Shown: positions 8,982 to 18,650 of the stretch, piece by piece
Numbering within the stretch: the first letter of the stretch is position 1
Layout: each line of letters opens with the position of its first letter
Source: Linnemannia schmuckeri
Lineage: Eukaryota; Mortierellomycota; Mortierellomycetes; Mortierellales; Mortierellaceae
Direction: 5' to 3'
Assembly (NCBI GenBank): GCA_029449235.1
Contig: JANATG010000008.1
Location: forward strand, 1-64,000
Length of the DNA: 64,000 nt
Position numbers and translations under genes: made by a program
The notes under the pieces: generated by a model
The model's input: only the letters and a program-made list of their open reading frames with translations
Told to the model about the DNA's origin: nothing
Databases searched by the model: none

Positions 8982-11900
8982 CTATCTCCTAAGGCCATGG
9001 TCATGCTTGTACTTATTGAGGATCGTCTTGCAGTGAGCCAAGTGATCCTCAGGTTCCCATGTCCAGTCTTCTCGCGGGAAACCTTGCCACTGAACAAGGT
9101 ACTCACGCCGCCTATTGTTAATCCTGTGCTCCGCTATTCCTTCGACCTCATACTCTTCCTCATCCTCGACGATCTCTGGTGGTGGTCGTGCTGGTGTTCG
9201 CGATCCGAGTGCTGGGGGTGATGGGTAGTAGTGGCGGAGTCGGTCGACGTGAAAAACTGGATGGATCTTCATAGTGGGAGGCAGGTTAAGGCGGAAGGAA
9301 ACCGAAAACAACTGTTCAACAATGGAGTGGGGACCAGCAAAACGAGCGAGGAGCTTTTGTGAAGTGCGGGTACGGTCAGCGGGAAGAGTGATGTTCTCGA
9401 GGTTGAGAAGGACCTGATCGCCAATCTTGAAGTCATGGTCGCGGCGACGGATGTCTGCGGCGGTAACTTGTCGCTCCTGAGCAGCAGCAAGGGCTTCCTT
9501 GGCCAGAATGAGAGCTTCGCTCTGTGATCGTACAAAGTCGTTGACCGCGGGATTAGGACCGGGGGATGGGGTCAGCAGGGACATGGGGACATTGGGATGG
9601 TTGCCAGTGTTGAAAAAAAATGGTGTAACGCCTGAGGAGGTGTTGATAGCGTTGTTGACAGCAAACTCTGCCGCAGGGAGGAGAAGATCCCAGTTGGATT
9701 GACGTTGGTCGACAAAGGAGCGGAGCATGGTGATAAGGGTGCGGTTGGCGCGCTCGGTCTGACCGTCTGTCTGGGGGTGGAATGCTGTTGACATTGCAAG
9801 GTGAACATCCAGCAGGCGACTTAGCTCCGTCCAGAAGCGGCTAGTGAACTTGGCATCCCTGTCGGAGACAATGGTGGTAGGGAGACCGTGGAGGCGGAAG
9901 ACGTTGTCAAAAAAAATTCTTGCAACCTGTGAGGCGGTATCAGAGGTATGGCTGGCGACGAAGTGGGTCTGCTTTGAGAGTTTGTCCACGAATACCGTAA
10001 CAGAGTCGAATCCTCGAGGTGTCTTGGGTAACGGGCCGATAAAATCCATTGTCACCGTCTGCCATGGTCGATCTGGGATGGGTAGTGGTTGTAGGAGGCC
10101 AGCAGGGAGCTGGTTGCTGGGCTTATTCCGTTGACATGACTTGCAAGTGCGGATGTACTCTTGTGCGTCCTTGGCCATGGTGGGCCAGAAGAATCGCGAC
10201 CGGAGATGACCGTAAGTCTTTTCAAAACCAAAATGACCAGCTATAGCAGAGTCATGGGCATCATGTAAAAGGGAAAGACGGAGATCGGAGTTAGCAGGGA
10301 TGCAAACCAGAAAGAGATCATTGCGTTGCACACAAAGAACACCATTAATAAGAAAATAATTTTTTGGTGGGCTTCCCTGCAGGCAGCTTTCGTAGATCGG
10401 CTTAAGACGAGGGTCCGTTTCATAGCCATCTACCAGGCGCTGCCGGAGCCCGGGGTCAATCTGTACTGAGAGGGTATTCAACTCTCGATGATCTGGTCGG
10501 CGAGACAGGGCATCCGGGACAATATTGTCGGCGCCCTTCTTATACTTGAACGTGAAGTTATATTCCTGCAACAGCTCCATCCACCAAGCCTGGCGACGTG
10601 TGAGCTTGGGTTGTGTAGGGAAGTGTTGGAGGGTGGCATGGTCGGTGTAAACAATAAAATGAGAGCCATCCAAGTAGAATCTCCAGGTCTTGAGCGCATG
10701 GACAACAGCAAGTAATTCCTGCTCATGGGTTGGGTAGTTGCGCTCGGCCGAGTTAAGTTTGCGGGAGGTGAAGGCGACGGGGCGTGATACTCCATGCTCG
10801 TCGGTCTGAAAGAGGACAGCACCGAGGGCAAATCCAGAGGCATCAGTTTCGACGGTGGTGAGTAGGTCAGGGTCGAAGATTCTAAGCATGGGTGCTTTAC
10901 TGATCGCCTCCTTGAGAGTTGTAAACGCTACTTCCTGTTCCTGAGACCAAGAAAAAGGAGTGCCTTCACCTAGGAGAGCGGTCAATGGTAGAGCGATTTC
11001 CGCGAAGTTAGCGATATACTGATGGTAAAACTGTGCAAGGCCAACGAATTGCTGAACATCCTTCTGCTTTTGAGGTCGGGGCCATTCACGAATGGCACGG
11101 ACGAGACCGGCGCTTGTATGGATGCCGTCCTTGGAGATGACGTGGCCAAGAAACTCGGTTTGTTCTTGCATAAAAGAGCATTTGCTCAATTTGGCATAGA
11201 GACCGTGCTTGCGGAGGAGCGTCAGGACAGACCGAAGGTGTTGTAGGTGCTCGGCTTCGGTGCGGGAGTAGATGAGGATGTCGTCGAGGTAGACAACAAC
11301 CCACTTGTCGAGGACAGGATCTAATACTCGTAGCATCATATTAGAAAAGGACGCCGGTGCATTTGTTAACCCAAAAGGGACCACGTTAAACTCAAAATGA
11401 CCATAGCGACACCTAAACGCTGTTTTGTGGGTGTCCTCCTCAGCAATACGTTGTTGATGATAACCAGAGAGTAGATCCAGTTTTGTAAAGTAGCGGGCAC
11501 CTCTGAAGCGGTCGATAAGCTCATCGATGCGGGGGAGGGGGTGGCGATTCTTCTTTGTAATGCGATTAAGGCCTCTATAGTCCACACACATACGCAAGGA
11601 ACCATCTTTCTTTTTGACAAATAGCACCGGTGCACCATAGAGAGAAGTAGAGGGTTTGATAAAGCCTTTGCCCAGTAAGTCATCGAGTTGCTTCCTTAGT
11701 TCATCCAATTCAGCAATCGAAAGACGAATAACAGGGCGAAAGGGAGGGTCAGCAGTCGGATCGGTTTCGATCTTCATAGCATCGCCCCTATCAGGAGGGA
11801 GACCAGAGGGGAGGGAAGAAGGAAAGACGTTGGGAAACTCCTTATGGACGATAGTATGTATTTCTGGTGAGAGGGGTGGTGAGGTTGGTTTGTCTTTGTC

Positions 11901-12920
11901 ATTGTTGTTGTTGCTGTTTGACTTTTTAGCGATTTTAACAAGGGCGAGGTAGACGGAGTTGCCGGGTTGAGAAGCGAGTGAGTGGAAGTGAAGATGAGAG
12001 AGAAGTTTGCCTTTGGAGCGGATGGTGATGGAGTTGGCGTCGGAGCCGCGGCATCGCCAGAGGACAGTTTTGCCATTGTGAGTAAAGTGAAGGTCGTTGT
12101 TGCGCCAGTTGATGAGAGGGTTGGTGGATGTAAGCCAAGGTTTTCCAAGAATGAGGTCGTAGTTGGAGAGGGGGTAAATGAGTGCATCGAGAGTGTCGGT
12201 GTAGTTGTCGCAGTTGATGGAAAAGGTGGAGGTGGATGAGCAGAGGGAGGAGGAGCCGTCAGGAAGAATGATGGGGATGGAGGGACCAGGGTTGCGTGGG
12301 AGAGAGTGTTTTTTGCAAAAAGAAGAAGCGATCACATTGCCCTCCGCACCACAATCGATTAAAATTCGAGCAGGGGCACCAGCCACATTACCGACAAATG
12401 ACAGAAGAGTACGGGAGGCTTGATCGACAGTGAATGCATGTAGGCGGACAGACTTGTATCGCAAGCGCTTGGCCCTGCGCTTGGACATAGGTTGGTCTAT
12501 AGCAGCAGGAGATGAGAGTGGGTCCAGGTCCACTTCTTCTGATGGGCTCAGACCAACAGACGAGGTATCAGATACGTCGTCGGTGAGTTGCAACTCATCA
12601 TTCGAGGGTACCGAGGTGGAGTGAGTGTTGGGGACAGTGGAGGTCAAATCAATGGTAGGTGAGGAGGGGGTGCGAGGCGAGGTGGGGGTGGATGAGCCAA
12701 AGTGGGAGGGTGGAGGGGGAAAGAAGGAGGGAGTGTGAGGGCTATCAGATATGGATGTGATGGTGCGAGTACAAGGTGTAGAGGGAGGAGTGTTTTTGAT
12801 AGCAGAGTTTTTATTCTTATAACTTAACTCTGGTAGAGAGACACTCCCTTTGTCCAGAGGAGGAAGGGAGGAAATGTCGACAACCAAGTCCTGGACTAAG
12901 CCTGATCGTCGGAGGCTTTT
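8982..12920 (-). CDS. pol: Element B Pol: protease, reverse transcriptase, RNase H, integrase, chromodomain
   Basis: This is a polyprotein of about 1,300 residues in the -1 frame relative to the end of gag. The protease has LIDCGAEGN at the active site, a Cys where Ser or Thr is usual. Then follow reverse transcriptase (YLDD), RNase H (ETDASG, YTDH), integrase (zinc finger ending CKSCQRNK; catalytic Asp in TMDFIG and SDRDAKF, Glu in GQTERAN), a GPY/F-like module and a C-terminal chromodomain (EEYEVEGIA, VQWQGF, TWEP). An ATG exists at 12962, upstream of the slip site, but the overlap with gag and the conserved heptamer at 12917-12923 favour frameshifting. The frame is fully open. Confidence 0.93.
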   Translation of the reverse strand, partial: KSLRRSGLVQDLVVDISSLPPLDKGSVSLPELSYKNKNSAIKNTPPSTPCTRTITSISDSPHTPSFFPPPPSHFGSSTPTSPRTPSSPTIDLTSTVPNTHSTSVPSNDELQLTDDVSDTSSVGLSPSEEVDLDPLSSPAAIDQPMSKRRAKRLRYKSVRLHAFTVDQASRTLLSFVGNVAGAPARILIDCGAEGNVIASSFCKKHSLPRNPGPSIPIILPDGSSSLCSSTSTFSINCDNYTDTLDALIYPLSNYDLILGKPWLTSTNPLINWRNNDLHFTHNGKTVLWRCRGSDANSITIRSKGKLLSHLHFHSLASQPGNSVYLALVKIAKKSNSNNNNDKDKPTSPPLSPEIHTIVHKEFPNVFPSSLPSGLPPDRGDAMKIETDPTADPPFRPVIRLSIAELDELRKQLDDLLGKGFIKPSTSLYGAPVLFVKKKDGSLRMCVDYRGLNRITKKNRHPLPRIDELIDRFRGARYFTKLDLLSGYHQQRIAEEDTHKTAFRCRYGHFEFNVVPFGLTNAPASFSNMMLRVLDPVLDKWVVVYLDDILIYSRTEAEHLQHLRSVLTLLRKHGLYAKLSKCSFMQEQTEFLGHVISKDGIHTSAGLVRAIREWPRPQKQKDVQQFVGLAQFYHQYIANFAEIALPLTALLGEGTPFSWSQEQEVAFTTLKEAISKAPMLRIFDPDLLTTVETDASGFALGAVLFQTDEHGVSRPVAFTSRKLNSAERNYPTHEQELLAVVHALKTWRFYLDGSHFIVYTDHATLQHFPTQPKLTRRQAWWMELLQEYNFTFKYKKGADNIVPDALSRRPDHRELNTLSVQIDPGLRQRLVDGYETDPRLKPIYESCLQGSPPKNYFLINGVLCVQRNDLFLVCIPANSDLRLSLLHDAHDSAIAGHFGFEKTYGHLRSRFFWPTMAKDAQEYIRTCKSCQRNKPSNQLPAGLLQPLPIPDRPWQTVTMDFIGPLPKTPRGFDSVTVFVDKLSKQTHFVASHTSDTASQVARIFFDNVFRLHGLPTTIVSDRDAKFTSRFWTELSRLLDVHLAMSTAFHPQTDGQTERANRTLITMLRSFVDQRQSNWDLLLPAAEFAVNNAINTSSGVTPFFFNTGNHPNVPMSLLTPSPGPNPAVNDFVRSQSEALILAKEALAAAQERQVTAADIRRRDHDFKIGDQVLLNLENITLPADRTRTSQKLLARFAGPHSIVEQLFSVSFRLNLPPTMKIHPVFHVDRLRHYYPSPPALGSRTPARPPPEIVEDEEEYEVEGIAEHRINNRRREYLVQWQGFPREDWTWEPEDHLAHCKTILNKYKHDHGLRR

Positions 12921-12923
12921 CCC
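12917..12923 (-). promoter_or_regulatory. Probable -1 frameshift site GGGAAAA of element B
   Basis: On the minus strand the gag frame reads G GGA AAA, a standard X XXY YYZ heptamer. It lies about 20 nt before the gag stop at 12896-12898. Family A has GGGAAAT at the same relative position, although the surrounding sequence differs. Confidence 0.75.
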
Positions 12924-13431
12924 AACTCGGGGGAATCGCCCACAGCTACTTGAAAGACCCATCGGCCTTGACGATTGTTATTATTGCCACTGTTGCTATT
13001 GTTGTTGCCGTAGATGTGACAGTCGGCTGCAAAATGTCCAATTTGGCGGCAGCGACGGCAAGCATTGTTGTTTTTGCACCAATCGCGCTCCTGAGGGGTT
13101 AAGGGAGGGGGGTTACCATTGTTATTGTTGAAGTTGTTACGAGGGCCATTGTTATTGTTGTTGTTATTGCGGAAGCCGTTATTGTTGTTATTATTGCCTC
13201 GGTTGTTGAAGTTGCGGGTCATGTTGCTGAGTTGGCGGTTGATGTTGTTAAGTTGAATGTTGATGTTGTCTATCTCCATCGCATTGGGGTCGCGGATGGC
13301 GTTGGCCGTGACACTAGCAGAGAGGAGGTTGCTGGAATTCGTTGAGTTGTTGGTGAGGGTTTCGGCGTGTCGTTCTGTCATGGCAAAGAGATCGTTGAGA
13401 GGGAGGGCACGGTGGGTCATTGTAACCTCAA

Positions 13432-13634
13432 TGCAACATATTAGGTTTAAAGTCCACCTTAGTTAGTCATTTCTCATCACTCTTATTCACCTCTGACTCT
13501 TCTATGATACTAGACCTAGAAACCTAGTTACTCCCTTGTATATATAGATGTACCATAGTAATAACATCAATCATCACTGCTTCAATCCTCGTCTCTTGTC
13601 CCTGCTTTCACTGGTCCTACCTTCTGCTGTTGCA
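13432..13634 (+). repeat. Solo LTR of family B, opposite to its host element
   Basis: This is a 203-bp LTR reading TGCAACATATTAGG on the plus strand. It is flanked by CTCAA at 13427-13431 and 13635-13639, so it is a true insertion that later lost its internal part by LTR-LTR recombination. It interrupts the gag of element B, which is on the other strand. Confidence 0.95.
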
Positions 13635-14283
13635 CTCAACCATTTGTCGAAGGAGGGAGGGAAGACCATGAAGAAAGGCGGAGCGAAGCATATCCTCCAT
13701 GGCGGGATGCTGGGGGGTAGGATAGTAGCCGGTAAGGAGGAGATGGTACTGCCGCGCTAGAGTGATATAGTCGGAGGCGTTGTCGTATGTGAATTTACCT
13801 GTCATGCCCATTGACATAACAAGGTGGATAAGGTGATCTTTGAAATTAGCGGGGCTGTATTCCTTTTTAAGAAGCTCTGCAAATTGTGAAAAGGAGAGGG
13901 GGTTGACAAATTGAGGAGACTGCAGACGCCACCACGCGATCACCTTCGCGCCAGCAAAAGCAAGAGTGGTGTGAATTTGATCTGCAGGGGGAATGTGAGC
14001 ACCTTCGAAGAATAACTCCATTCCATCAATAAACTCCATAATGGCAAATCCATCACGGACATTGGTAAAGGGTTTAGGATGGGGGTAACGAAAGTTGGGG
14101 GCGGGAGTGGTGTCGTTGGACATGGTGAGCTGAGAGAAGTAGGAGGAGAGATCGAAGAAGGCCAGTGTGATGCAGAAAAAAAAATTATATGAAAAGTTTA
14201 ACAAAGAGAGAAACAGTGACGTAAAAAGAGAAAACCAGTGAGGGGTGACTTGAGGCAGTGAATCGAGGGAACCTTTGCTACCA

Positions 14284-14486
14284 TGCAACAGCAGAAGGTA
14301 GGACCAGTGAAAGCAGGGACAAGAGACGAGGATTGAAGCAGTGATGATTGATGTTATTACTATGGTACATCTATATATACAAGGGAGTAACTAGGTTTCT
14401 AGGTCTAGTATCATAGAAGAGTCAGAGATGAATAAGAGTAATGAGAAATGACTAACTAAGGTGGACTTTAAACCTAATATGTTGCA
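14284..14486 (-). repeat. Element B 5' LTR (203 bp)
   Basis: It ends at the primer-binding site TGGTAGCAAAGGTTC (14269-14283 on the minus strand), the same as in family A. Two G-to-A type differences separate it from the 3' LTR. Confidence 0.94.
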
Positions 14487-14518
14487 ATCTCTTCCTTCCA
14501 CTCCTTACAAAAGTTGCA
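14487..14518 (+). mobile_element. Tail of the A1 3' LTR
   Basis: This is the second ATCTC copy followed by the last 27 bp of the 98-bp family A LTR, ending GTTGCA at 14518. It marks the right edge of A1. The next base belongs to A4 gag, so A1 was inserted into A4. Confidence 0.93.
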
Positions 14519-14672
14519 CCGGCGTTGATTCGACGGCACTTGAAGCATCCGTTGTTGTCCTGCAGATATTTCTTTTCATCGTCGGTAAGGCGGGCAAGGC
14601 GTGGTTGGGATTGTTGATTGTTGAATTGGGTTGTCATGGCGTGGACGGCAATGGTAAGGGACTGGACCGAGG
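14519..14672 (-). mobile_element. Element A4, gag fragment between A1 and A3
   Basis: This 154-bp piece of family A gag (minus strand) begins within the zinc-knuckle codons. Its right side continues at 19919 once A3 and one CGAGG copy are removed. Its left side should continue into A4 pol beyond A1, but that sequence is not in the window. It was on the telomere side of A1 and has been lost. Confidence 0.9.
14668..14672. repeat. Target-site duplication of A3 (left copy, CGAGG)
   Basis: CGAGG here and at 19914-19918 flanks A3. The A4 gag reads through normally when A3 and one copy are removed. Confidence 0.95.
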
Positions 14673-14770
14673 TGCAACTTTTGTAAGGAGTGGAAGGAAG
14701 AGATGTCTTTGTATTTTGGTAATAGTTGTCTATTTATCTAATTAAGGTAATCGGGGGTCCAATCGTTGCA
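14673..14770 (-). repeat. A3 3' LTR
   Basis: A 98-bp LTR identical to the 5' LTR at 19816-19913 and to both A2 LTRs. The polypurine tract lies at 14771-14782 on the minus strand. Confidence 0.95.
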
Positions 14771-14780
14771 CCTTCCCCTT

Positions 14781-17700
14781 TTAAAAAACGATCCCATGGT
14801 CCTTTTTGAATGCGTTGACCAGGTCTTGGCAATTTTCCAGGTTGGCAGCTGGCTCCCATGTCTGATCCTCACGTCCGTAACCTTTCCAAGCAACGAGGAA
14901 CTGGTGCTGTCGCCGGTACTTTCTGTATCGTAGAATGGATTCGACCTCGTATTCCTCGGTGCCTTCGACGACGACAGGTGGTGGTGGTGCTGGTGTTCGG
15001 CGGCCGAATGTAAGTGGTGACTCAATATAGTGGCGAAAAAGATCGATGTGAAAGATATTGTGGATGTTGTAGGAGGGGGGTAAGTCGACGAGGAAGGTAA
15101 CTGGTGATCGTTGCTCCAGTAGGGTGAATGGTCCAATAAAACGAGGCTTGAGCTTGTCCGAGCTGAGTCCGCTGTCGGCTGGCATGGTAATGTTCTCTGC
15201 ACTGAGAAGGACCTTGTCGCCAACTTTGTAGTCATGGTCGCGTCGTCTCTTGTCGGCTTGTTCCTTTTGATGATCCTGAGCTCGCTGCAGTGCATCCTGG
15301 GCGAAAATTAGTGCCGTTGCTTGCTGATCCAGATAGTCATGGACGCTGGGGACGTTGCTGTCAGTGTGGGAGAGGAGGGTGGCGGGGATGCGGGGATGTT
15401 GTCCAGTGTTGAGGAAAAAAGGTGAATGGCCGGTTGAGTGGTGGACGGAGTTGTTGTAGGCAAATTCTGCTGCAGGGAGGAGGGTGTCCCAGTTAGTCTG
15501 CTTTTCATCGATAAAGGCGCGCAGCATGATTCCTAGTGTCTTGTTCATAACTTCCGTCTGTCCATCCGTCTGTGGGTGATAGGCTGTTGACATTGCAAGC
15601 TTGACATCCATAAGCCGGTGGAGCTCCTGCCAAAAATGACTGGTGAATTTGCTATCGCGATCCGAGACGATTGTTGTTGGCATCCCATGATGGCGGAACA
15701 CATTGTCGAAAAACTGGCGAGCAACGTCGGGGGCGGTGGCGGTGGTGGTGCTGGGAACAAAGTGGACATGCTTGGATAACTTGTCGACAAAGACGGTGAT
15801 GGCATCATGATTGCGAGGTGTCTTGGGCAGATGGGTTATAAAGTCCATGGTCACCACCTCCCAGCGTCTGACGGGAATGGGTAGAGGTTGAAGGAGTCCA
15901 GCAGGTCGCTCCTGACTTGGCTTGTTGCGTTGACACTTCTCGCACGAGTCGACATAGAGTTGGGTCTCCTTTGCCATGTTGGGCCAGTATGCTATTCGTC
16001 GCAGCTTGTCATATGTTTTCCTGAACCCAAAGTGGCCAGCTATGGGGGCATCGTGGCAGTCATGCAAAAGAGAGTGGCAAATGTCAGCTTTCTGAGGGAT
16101 AGCGAGAACGACGGTGCCGCGGCGGTCATAGTAGAGAAGGCCATTGTGAAAAGAATAACCGGGGGGCACACTTCCCTCGAGGCAGCTTTTATAGACGAGA
16201 CTAAGCCTGGGGCTGTTCTGGTAGTCCTCTATCAGGCGCTGCCTCACACCTGGTTCAAGCTGGATATCAATTGAATGAATCTCCACTGGGTCTGTGGATG
16301 GGCTGACTGGATCTTCCGTGCGATGGTCGGGTCGTCGAGACAGGGCGTCGGGGACTGTGTTATCTGCTCCGCGCTTGTACTTGAAGTCAAAGTCGTATTC
16401 CTGCAGCAGCTCCATCCATCGAGCCTGGCGGCGGGTGAGTTTAGGCTGTGTTGGAAAGTGGCGAAGGGTTGCATGGTCTGTGTAAACAATAAAGTGGGAT
16501 CCGTCTAGGTAGTATCGCCATGTCCTGAGGGCGTGCACGACTGCCAGTAGCTCCTGCTCGTGGGTTGGGTAGTTCCGTTCTGCTGGTTGTAATTTTCGTG
16601 AGGTGAATGCAACGGGTCGGGATACTCCGTTCGCGTCCGTCTGAAAGAGAACAGCGCCAATTGCAAATCCAGATGCATCCGTTTCGACGGTGGTTGGCAA
16701 GTCGGGGTCGAATATACGTAGAACTGGGGCGGAGCTGATGGCCGCTTTGAGGGTGATGAATGCCTGTTCCTTGTCGTTGTCCCATGAAAAAGTCGCTCCG
16801 CCTGCTAGAAGCTCCGAGAGGGGTAGGGCAATGTCGGCAAACTTGTCGATGTAGGTCTGGTAGAACTGTGCGAGGCCCAAAAATTGTTGAACATCTTTGA
16901 TACTGGTGGGGCGAGGCCATTCCCGAATAGCTTTGACAAGACCTGCTGAGGTGGAGATCCCGTTCTTGGAGATGGTATGGCCCAGGAACTCAGTCTGCTC
17001 CTGCATGAATGAGCATTTGCTGAGTTTGACGTACAGTCCATGTTTTCGTAGAAGTTCAAGGACGCTGCGAAGGTGTTTCAGATGGTCGGCCTTGGTTTTG
17101 GAATAGATCAGGATGTCGTCGAGGTATACCACCACCCATTTGTCCAGAACCGGATCCAGTACTCGTAGCATCATATTAGAGAATGAGGCTGGTGCGTTGG
17201 TGAGTCCGAACGGAACGACATTAAATTCAAAATGGCCGTAACGACATCGAAATGCTGTTTTGTGGGTGTGTGGTTCATATATCCTCTGCTGGTGGTATCC
17301 CGAGAGTAGATCCAGTTTGGTAAAATAGCGGGCGCCACGAAAACGATCGATGAGTTCGTCAATTCTGGGTAGAGGGTGTCTGTTCTTCCTGGTAATCCTG
17401 TTCAGACCGCGGTAGTCCACACACATACGCAGGGTGCCATCCTTTTTCCGAACAAAGAGTACCGGGGCGCCATAGGGTGATGTGCTGGGCTTGATGAATT
17501 TTTTCGCAAGTAGATCGTCAAGTTGCTTCCTGAGTTCGTCGAGTTCTGCAATTGAGAGGCGAATGACTGGTTTGAAGGGTGGATCGGCTGTTGGGTCTGT
17601 CTCAATTTTCATGGCATCGCCTCGGTCTGGTGGAAGGCCGCTCGGAAGTGTATCGGGGAACACATCCTTAAACTCGTCTTCAACGATGGCTCTGATCTCA

Positions 17701-18650
17701 GGCGTCATAGCTGGGCGTTTGGGTGGTGCTGATGCGTCCTTGTCTTTGTTGTTCTTGTCCTTCTGCAGATCCTTGGAAGATTTGACCAGTGCCAAGAATA
17801 CGTCGGAGCCGGGGAGGGTGGCCATGGTGTGAAAGTGTAGGTGGGTAAGGAGGCGGCCACCGGTGCGGGTTTGAATATTATTTGATTTGAATCCAGTACA
17901 GTCCCACTCGATGGCTGTGTTGTTGTGGTTGAAGTGGAGAGCATTGGTGCGCCAGTTGATTTGTGGGTTGATGTGAGTAAGCCATGGTTTGCCCAGGATA
18001 AGGTCGTATTTTTTGAGTGGGTACAGGATTGGGTTGAGGTTGTCAGTGTATCCTTTGCGTTCGATGGTGATGTTGACCGTATGGTTGGTAATAGAGGATG
18101 AGCCGTCGGGGAGAAGAACAGGGATGGGGTTGATGACGGTTCGAGGCAAGTTGTTTTTCTTTTGAAAGGATGTGCTGATTACATTACCTTCAGCACCGCC
18201 ATCGATCAGCACGCGAGCCGGGAAGCCACTGACAAGGCAGTTAAAAGTGAGCAATTGACGCTCAGCCTCAGCGATAGAAAATGAACAGAGACGCAATTGC
18301 TTTTGTCTCCGTCTTCTCAACTGTCGCTTTGTAGGCGGTGTGGTCGACACAACAGGGGTATCCAGGTCCAGGTCTGGTCCATCTGAGGTTCTAGACACAA
18401 GGTGGGACGAGTCAAACGTTGAGGTCTGGTCCAGTGAAGGTGCCAGAGTGGGGGGGGAGTGAGTATCACGATTTGAGTTTGTAATCTGAGTTTGGTTGCT
18501 AATCTTATTAACTGAGCGATCTGGCAACTTTATTTCATTTTTTTCTTTTCTACTTAACTCTGGGGTGTGATCACTCCCTTCACCACTGGGGCAAAGAGAG
18601 GGGATTTCAGCAACTGGGTCCTGGACTGCACCTAGTTGCTGGGGGCATTT
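14781..18650 (-). CDS. pol: A3 Pol polyprotein
   Basis: It has the same domain order as A2 Pol: protease (LIDGGAEGN), reverse transcriptase (YLDD), RNase H, integrase with intact zinc finger and catalytic triad, GPY/F and chromodomain. It is in the -1 frame to gag with the heptamer GGGAAAT at 18647-18653. Only a handful of replacements separate it from A2, for example Asp for Asn in KDVF and Ile for Val before the LFRHY motif. All those I checked are G/A or C/T transitions. The frame is open to TAA at 14781. Confidence 0.94.
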   Translation of the reverse strand, partial: KCPQQLGAVQDPVAEIPSLCPSGEGSDHTPELSRKEKNEIKLPDRSVNKISNQTQITNSNRDTHSPPTLAPSLDQTSTFDSSHLVSRTSDGPDLDLDTPVVSTTPPTKRQLRRRRQKQLRLCSFSIAEAERQLLTFNCLVSGFPARVLIDGGAEGNVISTSFQKKNNLPRTVINPIPVLLPDGSSSITNHTVNITIERKGYTDNLNPILYPLKKYDLILGKPWLTHINPQINWRTNALHFNHNNTAIEWDCTGFKSNNIQTRTGGRLLTHLHFHTMATLPGSDVFLALVKSSKDLQKDKNNKDKDASAPPKRPAMTPEIRAIVEDEFKDVFPDTLPSGLPPDRGDAMKIETDPTADPPFKPVIRLSIAELDELRKQLDDLLAKKFIKPSTSPYGAPVLFVRKKDGTLRMCVDYRGLNRITRKNRHPLPRIDELIDRFRGARYFTKLDLLSGYHQQRIYEPHTHKTAFRCRYGHFEFNVVPFGLTNAPASFSNMMLRVLDPVLDKWVVVYLDDILIYSKTKADHLKHLRSVLELLRKHGLYVKLSKCSFMQEQTEFLGHTISKNGISTSAGLVKAIREWPRPTSIKDVQQFLGLAQFYQTYIDKFADIALPLSELLAGGATFSWDNDKEQAFITLKAAISSAPVLRIFDPDLPTTVETDASGFAIGAVLFQTDANGVSRPVAFTSRKLQPAERNYPTHEQELLAVVHALRTWRYYLDGSHFIVYTDHATLRHFPTQPKLTRRQARWMELLQEYDFDFKYKRGADNTVPDALSRRPDHRTEDPVSPSTDPVEIHSIDIQLEPGVRQRLIEDYQNSPRLSLVYKSCLEGSVPPGYSFHNGLLYYDRRGTVVLAIPQKADICHSLLHDCHDAPIAGHFGFRKTYDKLRRIAYWPNMAKETQLYVDSCEKCQRNKPSQERPAGLLQPLPIPVRRWEVVTMDFITHLPKTPRNHDAITVFVDKLSKHVHFVPSTTTATAPDVARQFFDNVFRHHGMPTTIVSDRDSKFTSHFWQELHRLMDVKLAMSTAYHPQTDGQTEVMNKTLGIMLRAFIDEKQTNWDTLLPAAEFAYNNSVHHSTGHSPFFLNTGQHPRIPATLLSHTDSNVPSVHDYLDQQATALIFAQDALQRAQDHQKEQADKRRRDHDYKVGDKVLLSAENITMPADSGLSSDKLKPRFIGPFTLLEQRSPVTFLVDLPPSYNIHNIFHIDLFRHYIESPLTFGRRTPAPPPPVVVEGTEEYEVESILRYRKYRRQHQFLVAWKGYGREDQTWEPAANLENCQDLVNAFKKDHGIVF

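Larger units (their letters stand above)
12896..14123 (-). pseudogene. gag: Element B Gag, interrupted by a solo LTR
   Basis: Gag is read from the ATG at 14123 to 13635 and then from 13426 to 12896. The gap is a 203-bp solo B LTR plus its 5-bp duplication. The two parts are in register and add up to 339 residues. The N-terminal half is a Gypsy capsid domain. The C-terminal half is rich in Asn and Gly and ends with a canonical CCHC knuckle, C-X2-C-X4-H-X4-C. In the present state translation enters the LTR and stops at 13617. The ATG formed at the LTR/primer-site border (14285) opens only a short upstream frame here, not gag, unlike family A. Confidence 0.88.
8756..14486 (-). mobile_element. 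Full-length Ty3/Gypsy chromovirus, family B, carrying a solo LTR in gag
   Basis: The element lies on the minus strand and is bounded by 203-bp LTRs at 8756-8958 (3') and 14284-14486 (5') and an ATCTC duplication. Without the 208 bp of the inner solo LTR and its duplication it would be 5,523 bp. Gag and pol have the same order, zinc knuckle, slippery heptamer and chromodomain as family A but are well diverged from it. The two LTRs differ at two positions, both G/A. Confidence 0.95.
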
